From Boswellia sacra (lineage: Eukaryota; Streptophyta; Magnoliopsida; Sapindales; Burseraceae), in NCBI GenBank assembly GCA_013180625.2, contig SNVD02014099.1, positions 186,001-250,000 of the forward strand: a DNA stretch of 64,000 nucleotides. The letters are read 5' to 3'. The notes beneath the pieces were generated by a model. That model was not told where the DNA came from. It ran no database searches and saw only the letters and a list, made by a program, of their open reading frames with translations. A program made the translations under genes and the position numbers. This document shows, piece by piece, positions 49,563 to 60,500 of this stretch; positions within the stretch are counted from its first letter, which is position 1, and every line of letters starts with the position of its first letter.

Positions 49563-50037
49563 CTATCCTATCAAATTCTGCCAAGACCAAAGGCTAGGAA
49601 ATGGTTGCTCAACTGAATCTGCTGGTTGTTCAATCTGATTATCAAAGTAATAAGAAGGATATTCAAATGAAGCTAGTGGCTGCTGTTGTTCCTCATCATT
49701 GATTTCCAGTTGTGTTTTTCGTGTAAAATAAGGCTCATTGTACAAATTGTCTAGTTCTTGTTCGCCGAGAAAACCAAAGTATTGCACCGCGGTTGAAAAT
49801 TAGGTTCATTCACAGTGTTCAGTTCCAAAGGTTGTGGTTCCATCTGTTCACCAGAAACATTCTGCTACATGCCCGTTATTGAACTACCTGCTTCAAAATT
49901 ATTCCTTGATGTGTTATATTTTTCCACACCGTGTCTCCCATTACATTTGATCTTAAAAAGTCTCCATTCCTATAGAGGATCAAATAATGAAATTCAGCAC
50001 CTGATGAGATTGGCCATTGACTCATTTTTCAAGTATT
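49563..50037 (-). pseudogene. Coding-like fragment, possibly from a NAC-type transcription factor
   Basis: On the minus strand, 49787-49563 is open and ends PSLWSWQNLIG, with a Gln/Glu-rich composition typical of a plant transcription-factor tail. Upstream in another frame, near 49990-49910, is LYRNGDFLRSNVMGDTVWKN, which loosely resembles the NAC-domain stretch around YKNG-RPNRVxGDGYWK. Stops and frame changes lie between the two. It sits between the TGCAT-flanked copia element and the inverted-repeat unit. The NAC idea is weak; otherwise unrecognised. Confidence 0.3.
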
Positions 50038-50069
50038 AGTAGCAAAATATGCCTACACGTTAAAAAATA

Positions 50070-50605
50070 GAGAAATACTTAGGTAGGACAGTTTTACGAT
50101 CTCATCTTGTTGATGTGGTGAGTCCCACCAATAATTCAATGCCACATAATGTATAAATTGGCAAGTAAATGAGTAATTAAAACAAATATCTAATTAATTC
50201 AAACCAATTTTAATTCTAAAACCCTATTTTCATTTTTTTTTTGGTTTGCCGCTTTTATTTCGAAAACATTTGTCTCTCTTGTCACTTTTTTCTTTGCTGC
50301 CTTTGTCTTCCTAGCTGCCAATTATCATCAAACCGTTGGCCAATGTTACCTATCAGCTACTCTTTTTTTTTTTCTTTTTTCGGCTGATCTATTTGTACAC
50401 ATATGGAAGAGGGTACTGCCCAAACGTGAACATGACCAATGGAAGGAGCCCATAGGTGGTACTGCTGAAAATCATATCGAGCACGCCTAGTAAGTTCTGA
50501 TTAAGATTTTTTGAACTTTGTTGCAGACTTCTTGTTAAAGTCTTTCATGCAAGCATATCTATATCTCATGTTTATGTGACATCCATCTCAAAAATATAAA
50601 TCTTT
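50070..50605 (+). repeat. Left long inverted repeat
   Basis: Shared blocks with the right arm: TTGTTGATGTGGT, GCAAGTAAATGAGTAATTAAAA, CCAATTTTAATTCTAA, GGTTTGCCGCTTTTAT, GTTAAAGTCTTTCATGCAAGCATATC, then TCTCAAAAATATAAATC. Confidence 0.9.
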
Positions 50606-51546
50606 TTTTGTTAAGAAACGACTTTAAAATCATGAAGGAGTGATTTATAATTTCTTTGAAGTCGTAAAGGGGTGATTTATAATTTTTCATTGTTTGACGG
50701 AGGAAAAAAATAGTTCTTTGTGGATTTATATAGTACAGTTTTTCTTTCAATTACGGGTTCTTATAAATTCAGATTTTTATCCTTTACGAATTTAATATTA
50801 TTAATAGTCCACATCTAACTAAATATCATTTGTTTTATTGTAGGTAGAAATTGGGGTACACTTTGCGTCATCTAAAGTAAGTTTCAAACTCTTGGAACTG
50901 TTGAAGTCGCTGCCACCAATCAAATTCAGCAGGCTTTTTGGCAAACATTCTTTCATCTCTTATATCTTTCTACATCATGTAACGTAAAAGTCCCAATTCT
51001 AAAAAATAAAATGAACCTTTTCATCTTTTATATCAATTAAGCCTCAAGTAATATTATTCAATTATAATAAGAATTTGTTTTTAATTTTTCTTTGTTGTTA
51101 TGGATTGTTTCTTACTATTTTCTTTAAATTTATTCTAAAAATATTGAATCATGTTTAAAAAATTGAGAAATTATTGTTGTTATGTCAATTTAATTTATGC
51201 TAGTTATAGACTGGCTTGAGTAGAAATGTTCACTTGATTATGGTAACTTGAACTTATGAGCATGCTTCAAAACATGGATTTAGTGGCTCATTTGACTCAT
51301 TTTTTTTATAGATATAAAAATATATTTTGTCTTTTTTTTTCTTAAAAATATATTTTGTCTTTTTTTTTTCTTTGTTAACTAATAAGATATGCTTTTGTTA
51401 TGATTTGTTATATATTTTGTAAACTAGTAATTATAATGATATGAGATGATATTTACAAAATTTTTGTAGGAGTAAGAAATGATAACACCAACAAATTCAA
51501 TAACCAACAAAATCAATGGCAATGTTTTAAATTCTTTTTGAAAGAC

Positions 51547-54500
51547 TGTTGTGAAACCAAGATCTTTGCCAACAAATTCCACTCAAGAAATCAAGCAATA
51601 ACCAAAGCACAATAGAGATCTCAATCAAGGCAAGCAAACAAACAAGCAATCATAAACACAAGAGACAACAGCAAGATTTAAGTGGTTCAGTTCATGAAGA
51701 ATCTCCATCCACTAGGAAGGCTGCAGAAGAATTTCACTATAGAGAAGAAAACAGATTGCAAAGTATTACAATACTCTGTCTCACTAAGAATAACTCACTT
51801 TCTTAGCCTTACAGGTTTCCTTAGAAACCCTACAAGAGAATATTCTGAAGTCCTCTCTCAAATAGAAAAGAAGACCTTTAAATAGTGTCTTGGTCATGAA
51901 CAGTAACTGACATTTGCACAGCGGTGTAATGTACCTTGCATAGGAGTGCAAGATCTCTGCCTGAAGATGAAACATCTTTTCCTGTCGTTACGCAGGAGCA
52001 CAACAATTCTGCTAGAGCTGCGCAGCAGCGCAATCCTCCTTTTGTAGGAGCCAGGGTCCCCAAGTTTTACACCGAATTCAGCTAGGATTTGTGAGCCAAA
52101 ACTAACAAATCTCTACCTTGGATCTCAAATCCTCTATCTCTATAACACAGTGCAATCTTCCCTCAATAGAACTTATCAAGGAACCTCATCCTCAACCTTT
52201 AACAGATCCAAACAATGCAAGAACTTACTCAACAGTACTACCTTTGTGGCCATATCAGCTAGGTTATCGGCCGTAGGAATCTTCTCCATTTTTGTAGGTC
52301 ATTTCGCTACAACATCACGAATAAAATGCAACCTGACATCAATATGCTTAGTATGTTCATGATACATTTGATTCTTTATTAGATGTACAGCACTTTGACT
52401 ATCACAAAACACAGTCATAGACTTTTGTGACACCCCAAGTTTAGCCACCAAACCCATTAACCACGAAGCTTCCTTTATAGCTTCAATAACATCCATGTAT
52501 TCAGACTCTATAGTTGATAAAGCAACAAGGGACTGCAACTGAGCTTTCTAACTAACACATCGTCGATCAAATATGAATACGTACCTCATTTAAGACCTCC
52601 TTTTATCAAGATCCCCTGCATAATCCATATCAACAAAGCCCTTCAAAACTGTTCGTTCTTATTCTACTTTGCCAAACATCAATCCTTTACTAATTGACCA
52701 TTTTAACTATCTCAGCAACCATTTTACTGCTTCCTAATGAACCTTACCTAGATTCATCATAAACTTGCTGACAACTAATACAGCCTACACAATATCTGGA
52801 CGAGTGCACACCATCAAGTACATGACACTCCCTACTGCATTCACATATGTAATCCTATCCATTTGAAGTTTCTCCTCATCTATCTTGGGACACTACTCAG
52901 ATGAGAGTCTAAAATGTGCTACTAACAGTAAACTAACAGCCTTTGTACCACCCAAGTTAAACCGATGCATGACTTTTTCAAGATAGTTTTTCTAAGATAA
53001 GAAAAGTGTATGTCTCTATCTCTGTGAATGTCCATCCCCAATATCCTCTTAGCATTCCCTAGGTCCTTCATATCAAACTCAGTCTGTAGCAACTCCTTCA
53101 AGTCTTGAACTTTTGAGATTTTCATACTAGCTATGAGCATATCATCAACATACAAGAGCAACTAGATCATATCCAAGCATCTAGCTCCCCTATAGTAAAT
53201 ACAACTATCAAAGAAACTCCTTGAGAAAACCTTACCCTTTCAAATGGCAAAAACCATTGTCTTGGAATTTGCTTCAAACCATACAATGGTTTTCTCAACA
53301 AGCAAACACAATGTTTTTTACTAAAAGTTCAAATCCCTCGTGCTGGCTTATATAGATCTTCTTTTCTAACTCACCATACAAGAATGCAGTTTTGACATCC
53401 ATCTGCTCAAGCTTAAGGTCAAAACATGCCACAAGTGATAGGAGAACTCTGATTGATGTGTGTCTCACCACCAGAGAGAATATCTCATTATAATCAATCC
53501 CCTCATGCTGTGTAAACCCTTTAACCACTAGCCTAGCCTTATATCTGGGCTTCTCACTTGACAACCCTTCCTTGCATTTGAATATCCATTTACAACCAAA
53601 AAATTGTTGTTTTTTAGGCTTCTCTATAATCTCCCATGTCTTATTCTTATTTAAAGAATTAATCTCATCTAATATTGCCTCTTTCTACTAGACAGACTCA
53701 TCACAACTCATGACCTCAAGATACGTAAGTGGCTCATTCCTGTCAATCACATCAGTCATCTTTAAAGCATAAGTCATAAAGTCAGAGTACCCATAACTTG
53801 TTGGAGGTTTGATCTACCTCCTTTCTCTGTCCGTTGCCAGTCTATAATCTGGTTGTAATGGTTGTTGTTGCTTAGCCTCAGGTGCATCCTCAATTACTTG
53901 TTGATGAACAACGCTTACAAGCTCCGCCTCAAACCAACAGTATGCAACTTTGAGCTAGTTGCCTCAGATTTGTCTATCTCAGTACTCCACCATGCCGCAA
54001 AACTAATCCTAGAATTTCTTCTTCATTAAAGACAACATCTCTATTGATAATAGATTTTGATACTCCCTGAGCCTTGTACCACAATCTATAGCCTTTTATG
54101 CCTTCGGGGTAGCCAACAAAGATACATTTCAATGCTCTAGGCTCTAACTTCCCATCATTCACGTGTGCATATGCTATGCAGCCAAACACTCTCAACTTGT
54201 CATAACTCGCTAGTCTACCACACCACATCTCCTCGGGTGTTTTACAATCAATAGCTGTGAAAGTACTTCTATTTACTAAATAAGCTGTAGTACCCACAAC
54301 TTCAACCCATAACTCTTTTCTTAGTCTTACATTTAAAAGCTTGCACTTAAAACTCTCCACCAAAGTCCTATTCATTCTCTCAACTAATCCATTTTGTTGG
54401 GGATATAACTAACTGTTCTATCTCTCACAATCCCATGGTCTTTGCAATAAGATTCAAACTCATGACTACAAAAATGAAGCCTATTATCTGTCCTAAGTCT

Positions 54501-54712
54501 TTTCACCCTTTTACCAATTTGAGTTTCTATAAGCTTTTTTTCACAGTCTAAACTTTTCAAAAGCTTCATTCTTATGTCTTAACAAGTTAATCCACACCTT
54601 CCTAGAATAATCATCAATCAAGGACAAGAAATACCTGTTACCACCATATGAAGGCTTGCTAGCTGAACCCCAGAGATTTGAATTCACATAATTACGAGTA
54701 CCCTTGTAGTGT
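51547..54712 (-). mobile_element. Truncated Ty1/copia element (3' LTR plus part of pol)
   Basis: The 3' LTR is 51547-52107 (TGTTGTGAAACC...ACTAACA), with a purine tract on the minus strand just inside. Homology stops in integrase at about 54712 (minus strand HYKGTRNYVNSNLWG); gag, protease, PBS and 5' LTR are missing. It lies wholly inside the inverted-repeat unit. The LTR resembles those of the 18.5-kb element, including TGCGCAG-type words. Confidence 0.88.
52299..54710 (-). pseudogene. Copia integrase, RT and RNase H remnants
   Basis: Integrase: SLIDDYSRKVWINLL near 54620, KRVKRLRTDNRLHFCS, then MNRTLVESFKCKLLN. Its C-terminal region follows (FGCIAYAHVNDGKLEPRA). RT: KARLVVKGFTQHEGIDYNEI, QMDVKTAFLYGELEKKIY, MLLYVDDMLIAS. 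RNase H: LVALSTIESEYMDVIEAIKE, CDSQSAVHLIKNQM, HTKHIDVRLHFIRDV. There are many stops and frameshifts. The YVDD catalytic motif itself is intact at about 53150. Confidence 0.9.
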
Positions 54713-55929
54713 TCAAAATTGCTTTATATGTTGTTTTGCTTTTTATATTTAAGTCTCTATTTGAGCTTTTGGATTATTTCAGTAAATTATACTATTATAA
54801 TAGCAACTTTAATTTATTGGCAATCAATACACTTTATTTTAGGTTTAGTTTTTGAGTTACATACGTAATTAATTTTAAATGGTTTCCTCTTGTTTGTAAC
54901 AGCTAGGAACTATTTCCTAATAAGCTTCCAACTTTTGATAAATTGAATGAATTGTGTTATATATATTTTTACTTCGTTAGCTCACTATTTATTTTGTTAC
55001 TTTTTTTTCGTTTTGCATAAGTTAAAGTGAATGGAATTAAATTGGATTGCACATGATCAAATAGGCTTTACATATCTGTATCAAATGCATAATGAATTAA
55101 ATTGATTTGAGCTACATTTACTTTATACTGAAGCATGGAAGTATAATTTGACTAAAGTGAATTCATTCTGATTCAAAGTTGAAATTAATTTATTACCAAC
55201 AAAAACAATTATCAATTTATAATTAATTACTAACTCCCTTTTGATTAAACTTTTAAAAGTAGCAAAATACTTAAGACAGTCTGCCCACACCACAAAAACT
55301 TTTTTGAAATATATGAATAAAATGCAGTATCACTACTCCTAAAATACCATAGTTTTAATTAGCTATGGTTTAGTTGCAAGTTTATTATCTATTTTAACAA
55401 TTTTCTAAGTCAAATTAAAATTATCCTCAAAATATATGTTATACAATATTTAGTTTTTGTATTAAAATTACATTTTTTTACATGTCCTTCAAAAAAAAAT
55501 AAAGGAAAACCACAACAAAATAAATTACTTGATATTTAAATGGTAAGGCAATGTTGTATTATTGTTCTATATTTTTCTACATACAACTCTAAAACAAATT
55601 AAATAAACAAAAATATGAAAAATTGAATAAGAGAACTGAACACCATAGATCCGCTTATCAATTATAATGCCTTCAAATCATAGCTTTAGCCGCTAGACAA
55701 ACCTTAGCTTTGTGGGTGTCTACCTGAATTCTGATGAGGAATTCCCCTCTAGATTGCTTAAAAAAACACATAAATACAAATGAAATCAAAATCACTTTCT
55801 TGTTTTTGTGTTTCAGTTTAATTTCTCTCTAGAAATCTCATGCAACAAACTTGAGAAACAATTTTTGATAATATTTTGATGGATTTCTTGGACGTACCAT
55901 TCTATCAAAAATAATAAAAACATAACCAT

Positions 55930-56404
55930 TAACCAAAAGGATTTATATTTTTTGAGATGGATGCTACAGAAACATGAGATATGGATATGCTTGTATGAAA
56001 GACTTTAACAAGAAGTCCAAAAAATCTTAATCAAAACTTACTAGGCAGGTTTGATCTGATCTTCAGTAGTACTGTCTATGGGTTCCTTCCATGGTTCATG
56101 TTCATGATTGGGCAGTAGTTTTGATAGGTAACGTTGGTCGATGGTTTGACGATGATCGACGGCTAGGAAGATAAAAACGGTAAAGAAAAAAGCAATAAGA
56201 GAGGCAAATGTTTTCTAAAATAAAAGCGGCAAACTAAAAAGTTAAAATAGGGTCTTAGAATTAAAATTGGTTTGAGTTGATTAAATATTTATTTTAATTA
56301 CTCATTTACTTGCTAACTTGTACATTTTGTGGCATTTGATTAGTGGTTGGGCTTACCACATCAACAGAATGAGGTGGTGAGACTATCCCACCTATGTATT
56401 TTTG
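55930..56404 (-). repeat. Right long inverted repeat
   Basis: The reverse complement matches 50070-50605 block by block with scattered substitutions and indels. Confidence 0.9.
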
Positions 56405-56758
56405 AAAAAAAAAATTAAAATACTATAATCGATCTTTACTTATCAGTTTAAACTTTTATGTCAATTGTTGATTTCTAAATAAGATAACAAAACTAAGATG
56501 ACTAATGCTCTAGTTATCCTCTACTTATTAAGTGTTGAAATAGGAATCCTTTTCCTATGAGGATTAGATCAATTAATAGATTCCTATTTAGGATATTAAT
56601 TAATTGTGAAACCTTGTCCCTCTAGGATTAGGATTCATCTTATTTAGGATTATACACCTAATTTCCTATTTATTTAGGAAAGCCATCATATTTAGGGCTA
56701 TAATGTCTAATACTATTAGGATTAGTTATCCTACTAGTTTAGAGACTATAACAGTATA

Positions 56759-57216
56759 CACTACAAGAATTTTTCAGATATTTGACACTATCCATTTTTT
56801 TTATTTGACACTTTTTTTTTTTAAATGTCATCTATAACACTATATTAAAAGTCAACCAGCCCATAGCCCATATTTGTCACTCTTGGGCCTGACTTCAAAT
56901 ACATATTTATCATATTATTAAATTTTTGACAAGTATATACAAATAAAGAATCCATTAATTTTTATCTCTTTCCCAAGTTTTCCTTCATTTCCCTCTTCGC
57001 TTTTAATTTTCCCTCTCAGTTTTGCCCTAGCCGCCTCACACCCTTACTCGCCCACGCATCATCACCTCACTGACTCCTTAACCCACGCACTCATCAACTA
57101 ACCTCATTCATTGTCTCACCCATTCACCCACTCATCGTTTACCTATGTTCAAATTCGCTTTCAATTTTCTTTTCTGGCCCCCTTTTTGTCCTCCAGTCTA
57201 GGGTTTTAGTTCTTAA
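56759..57216. mobile_element. CACTA-like left terminus and leader-like sequence
   Basis: It starts CACTACAAGAATTTTTCAG, with short TTTGACACT repeats inside, and shares its outer end with the terminus at 4972. It passes into a C-rich, leader-like stretch (56990-57210) before the RRM pseudogene. No matching right end was found downstream, so this may be a fragment. Confidence 0.4.
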
Positions 57217-57516
57217 ATGGCTTCCGCCAACGTTGAGTTCTAGTGTTTCGTTGGAGGCCTTGCTTGGGCCACCACTGACCACGCCTTGCAGGAGGCCTTC
57301 AGCGCCTATGGCATTATTATTGAATCAAAGATAATCAATGATCGCGAGACTGGCAGATCTAGAGGATTCGGATTCGCTACGTTCCGTGACGAGAAGTCGA
57401 TGAGAGACGCGATCGAGGGGATGAATGGCCAGAATCTTGACGGACGTAACATCACAGTCAACGAGGCTCAGTCATGCGAAAGCGGTAACGGAGGCGGTGG
57501 CAGTATGAAAATCTAG
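57217..57516 (+). pseudogene. Glycine-rich RNA-binding protein (GRP7/GRP8-type) pseudogene
   Basis: It starts MASANVEF, then TAG at 57241-57243 where the family has a sense codon, then CFVGGLAWATTDHALQEAFS. RNP1 is GRSRGFGFATF, followed by DEKSMRDAIEGMNGQ and NITVNEAQS. It stops after only a few glycines (GNGGGGSMKI, TAG at 57514), so the glycine-rich tail is lost. The RRM is uninterrupted, whereas GRP7-type genes usually carry an intron there, which suggests a retrocopy (inference). It lies 24 bp upstream of the NSE1 start codon. Confidence 0.85.
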
Positions 57517-57540
57517 GTTTCTAAAGAGGCAGATTGAAAA

Positions 57541-60500
57541 ATGCCGTCGTTGAACTGGAGGCACCATGCACTCATTCAAGCATTGATCACGCGTGGCCCT
57601 CTGCAAGAGAAGGACTTCAACGCCGTCTTCGCCGGCGTCACAGGAAGAAATCCAGGTTTCTGTTTTTCTTATTTCATCTTAAGCCTAATGACAATTCTTG
57701 GCTTGGTTAAACTGAGTGTTCTGGTTTTTATTTTTTATTTTTTAAATTTTTATTTGTTAGGGTAAATTTAATTAATAGATTTTTTATTTTTAATTTACTA
57801 GGTTAAATTTCATTTCCTTTCGTTTGTATATGACTCAGGTAGTATAAAAGCTTATTATTTGAGTCAATTACCATATTTTGCCCTAATTTGATGCAGATGC
57901 TAATCAAGAGCTGTTTAATGAGTATCTTCTAAAGATAAACAAGGAACTCTCATCATGTCAGTTTGAATTGCGAGGTTGTGTAGACCAATATAATGGCCAT
58001 GTTTGTTATGGTGTGGTTAATAATGTTGCTGATGAACAATCCAAGCTGGGAACAAAATATTCTGTTCCACAGATTGCTTTCTACAAGGGCATTGTAAGTC
58101 TCATTTACTATTCTTGTCTGTTGGAATTAATTATTATTTTTAAATTGTTTGCATTTGCTGCTCAATTGAAACTGTTCTTTGATGCTATTCTTGGACATTT
58201 ATTAATTGGAATATTGGAAAAAAATGTAGAAAAATGATCTTGATCCTTGACAATTATGAATCTCTACTCGTTATTGTGCAACAGGAGAAAAGATATATGG
58301 GTTTGGCGGACTGAGAAATTTATTTTAGGAGGGAACTTAAATGGACTGTCTACCAATTAACAATCTTCTTAAACCGAAATTTAATCCTTTCCCAACAACA
58401 CCCTTTGAATAATCTGAGAAAATGGTTCTCTAAAGAGCTCTGTTCAATGTGGAGATTTTCTTTTTAACTCGTTTCAAATTGATAAGATATTATTTTTAGT
58501 TTGGAGTTGATTCATTTGAGAAAAAGATTAGTTTTGGTTTGGGCAAAGAAATAAATTAGTGATATTGGAGGAGTTTTGGTTTGTCATTAAGTTTCCAATA
58601 TCTAATTTATCTTTGAATCTGGGATGAGAAATTATCTTCCAATTACCAGGTGCATCTTCCACAAAATCTCATTAATTTTTCAATTCTATCGACCATTCCA
58701 CTGCAATCTTAAATAAAGATTTCAAACAAATGTTAGTTTAAACAAGACTGAATAAATCAAACTAATTCTTCCCCCTTTTAGCAGACAGGCTCTTTTCCAC
58801 CCTTGAATACATCTCTCCACTTTTTCTGTTGCTGGATTCAAAAGCCAGAAGTTTTCGATTGTCACCTGAAGGCAAATGCAAATACTTCAAAGGCTGACCC
58901 ACTAAAGAATAGCCAATCCTATCTGTAATGCTGGCACCTTATTTTATCAGGAATTAATATCCACCATCTCACATTTGGCTACACTAACTTCCTGACCTGA
59001 TCAAGCACAAAACAGCTCCACCTTAGATAAAAGATTGATCATGTTGTACTCCTTCCAGAAGTGAAAAAAATAATGTATCTTCTGCAAACTGTTGATCAGA
59101 CATGTACAAGATCTCTAATCCACCTCTAGTCCTCTAAACAGATGTGCCTTGGAAGCTCTGATCACCGGCTTACTCCATTCATCCATCACTAAAGTAAATA
59201 AGAAAAGGGATAGAGGATCATCTTCTCTCAATCCTCTAGAAGCCTAAAGAAGTCCTCCTGGTTTAGCATATATTTATAAAACAGAAAAAAGGTAGAAATT
59301 AAGCAACCTTTTATTCATTTTCTCATCTGTCACTAAGATCTTTTTTTTATAAAAACCCACCCAAATTTACTGATCGTAGGCTTTCTCAACATCATTTTTA
59401 GGAACTAAACCCTTCTTATTTTTATCTCTATGCTACACTCCACCTCCTTGTTATCTACCAAGACAGCATCAAGAATTTCTCTGTTTCTAAAAAAAACTGA
59501 CTGTTTTTAGAAATTATCTCCTCAAAATTTTGGTACATAATCAAAGGTGAGGTAGGAAATTTTTCAAGAGGCTCTGTCACCACCTTTGATCTTTTAGTAG
59601 GTTTATTTTTTGCTAATTGTTGACTATCTTTGCTCAGCAGAATTTTCCATCTTTCAACTACATATTTATCCTTATCTCTCCTTTGATCTTTTGTTGGAAT
59701 TCCTCTTCTGACCTCTTTTTGGTGTCTATTAGCTTTTAAGGGTGGCGTCTTTTTGTTAGATCTGATTAATCTTATGAAAGAAATCATTTATATTGGCTGC
59801 ACTAGTTGCAATCATCCTAAATATTTCTTAGCTGTGGATCATATGAAGATTAGAAACTATCACATGTTTTAATTGCTCAGTTAAGACTCGTTTGGTAGTT
59901 TGCTCGTTGTGGAGAAATGAAAGCTAGCTCTTTCACTCACTAAGTTGCCTTTAGATAATGTTATCATCTTATCCTTGACGAATATTGTAATCATGTTAAT
60001 TGGAGAGGAAAGAAGGGCATCTGTAGCTTGCCACATCAGCTGCATTGGAGAAAAAGGCGAAAGAATAGTGGGGATTTATAGAAGTATGCGGAAATTAGAA
60101 TGCAACATCAAAGATGAAAAATACCTTGCCTTTTTCTCTAAGGACATTACCGGTTAACATGTAAATTTTTTGCTTCTTGGGATGCACTTTGCCTCTGTGT
60201 AAGTTACTCAGAAAGTTTATTATCTTTTGAACTTGCGATGATTTTTAATTTTTCATAGGGCACATCTCATTAAGGCTACTTGATAAGTAAGCATCTTGTC
60301 TTATATTATTTAATCTTTGGCCTGTTTCTTTGCATTATGGGTTTACTCTTGTTCAGATCTTCATAAATAGGCATGACGTTATAATTCTGTCATTGCATAA
60401 GCTTTGTTTATATTCATCAACTCTGTTTTAAGTGACAATGTAGTCCTTCCTTCATTTGACATTAAATATCAGATTGAAGCAATTGCCCAAGATGCCATGG

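Larger units (their letters stand above)
50070..56404. mobile_element. 6.3-kb unit with long terminal inverted repeats, MULE-like
   Basis: About 530 bp at the left (50070-50605) and about 470 bp at the right (55930-56404) are inverted copies of one another. The outer ends are GAGAAATACTTAGGTAGGAC and, inverted, CAAAAATACATAGGTGGGAT. The interior has no transposase that I can read; it holds unrecognised AT-rich DNA and a truncated copia element. Long inverted ends suit a Mutator-like element. A 9-bp target duplication cannot be settled because the flanks are A-runs. Two MITE copies in opposite orientation are an alternative. Confidence 0.6.

Noticed and set aside
54700..54712. CTTGTAGTG as another CACTA end
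   Set aside because: On the minus strand it is simply the codons of HYKGT in the copia integrase, continuous with the rest of that domain.
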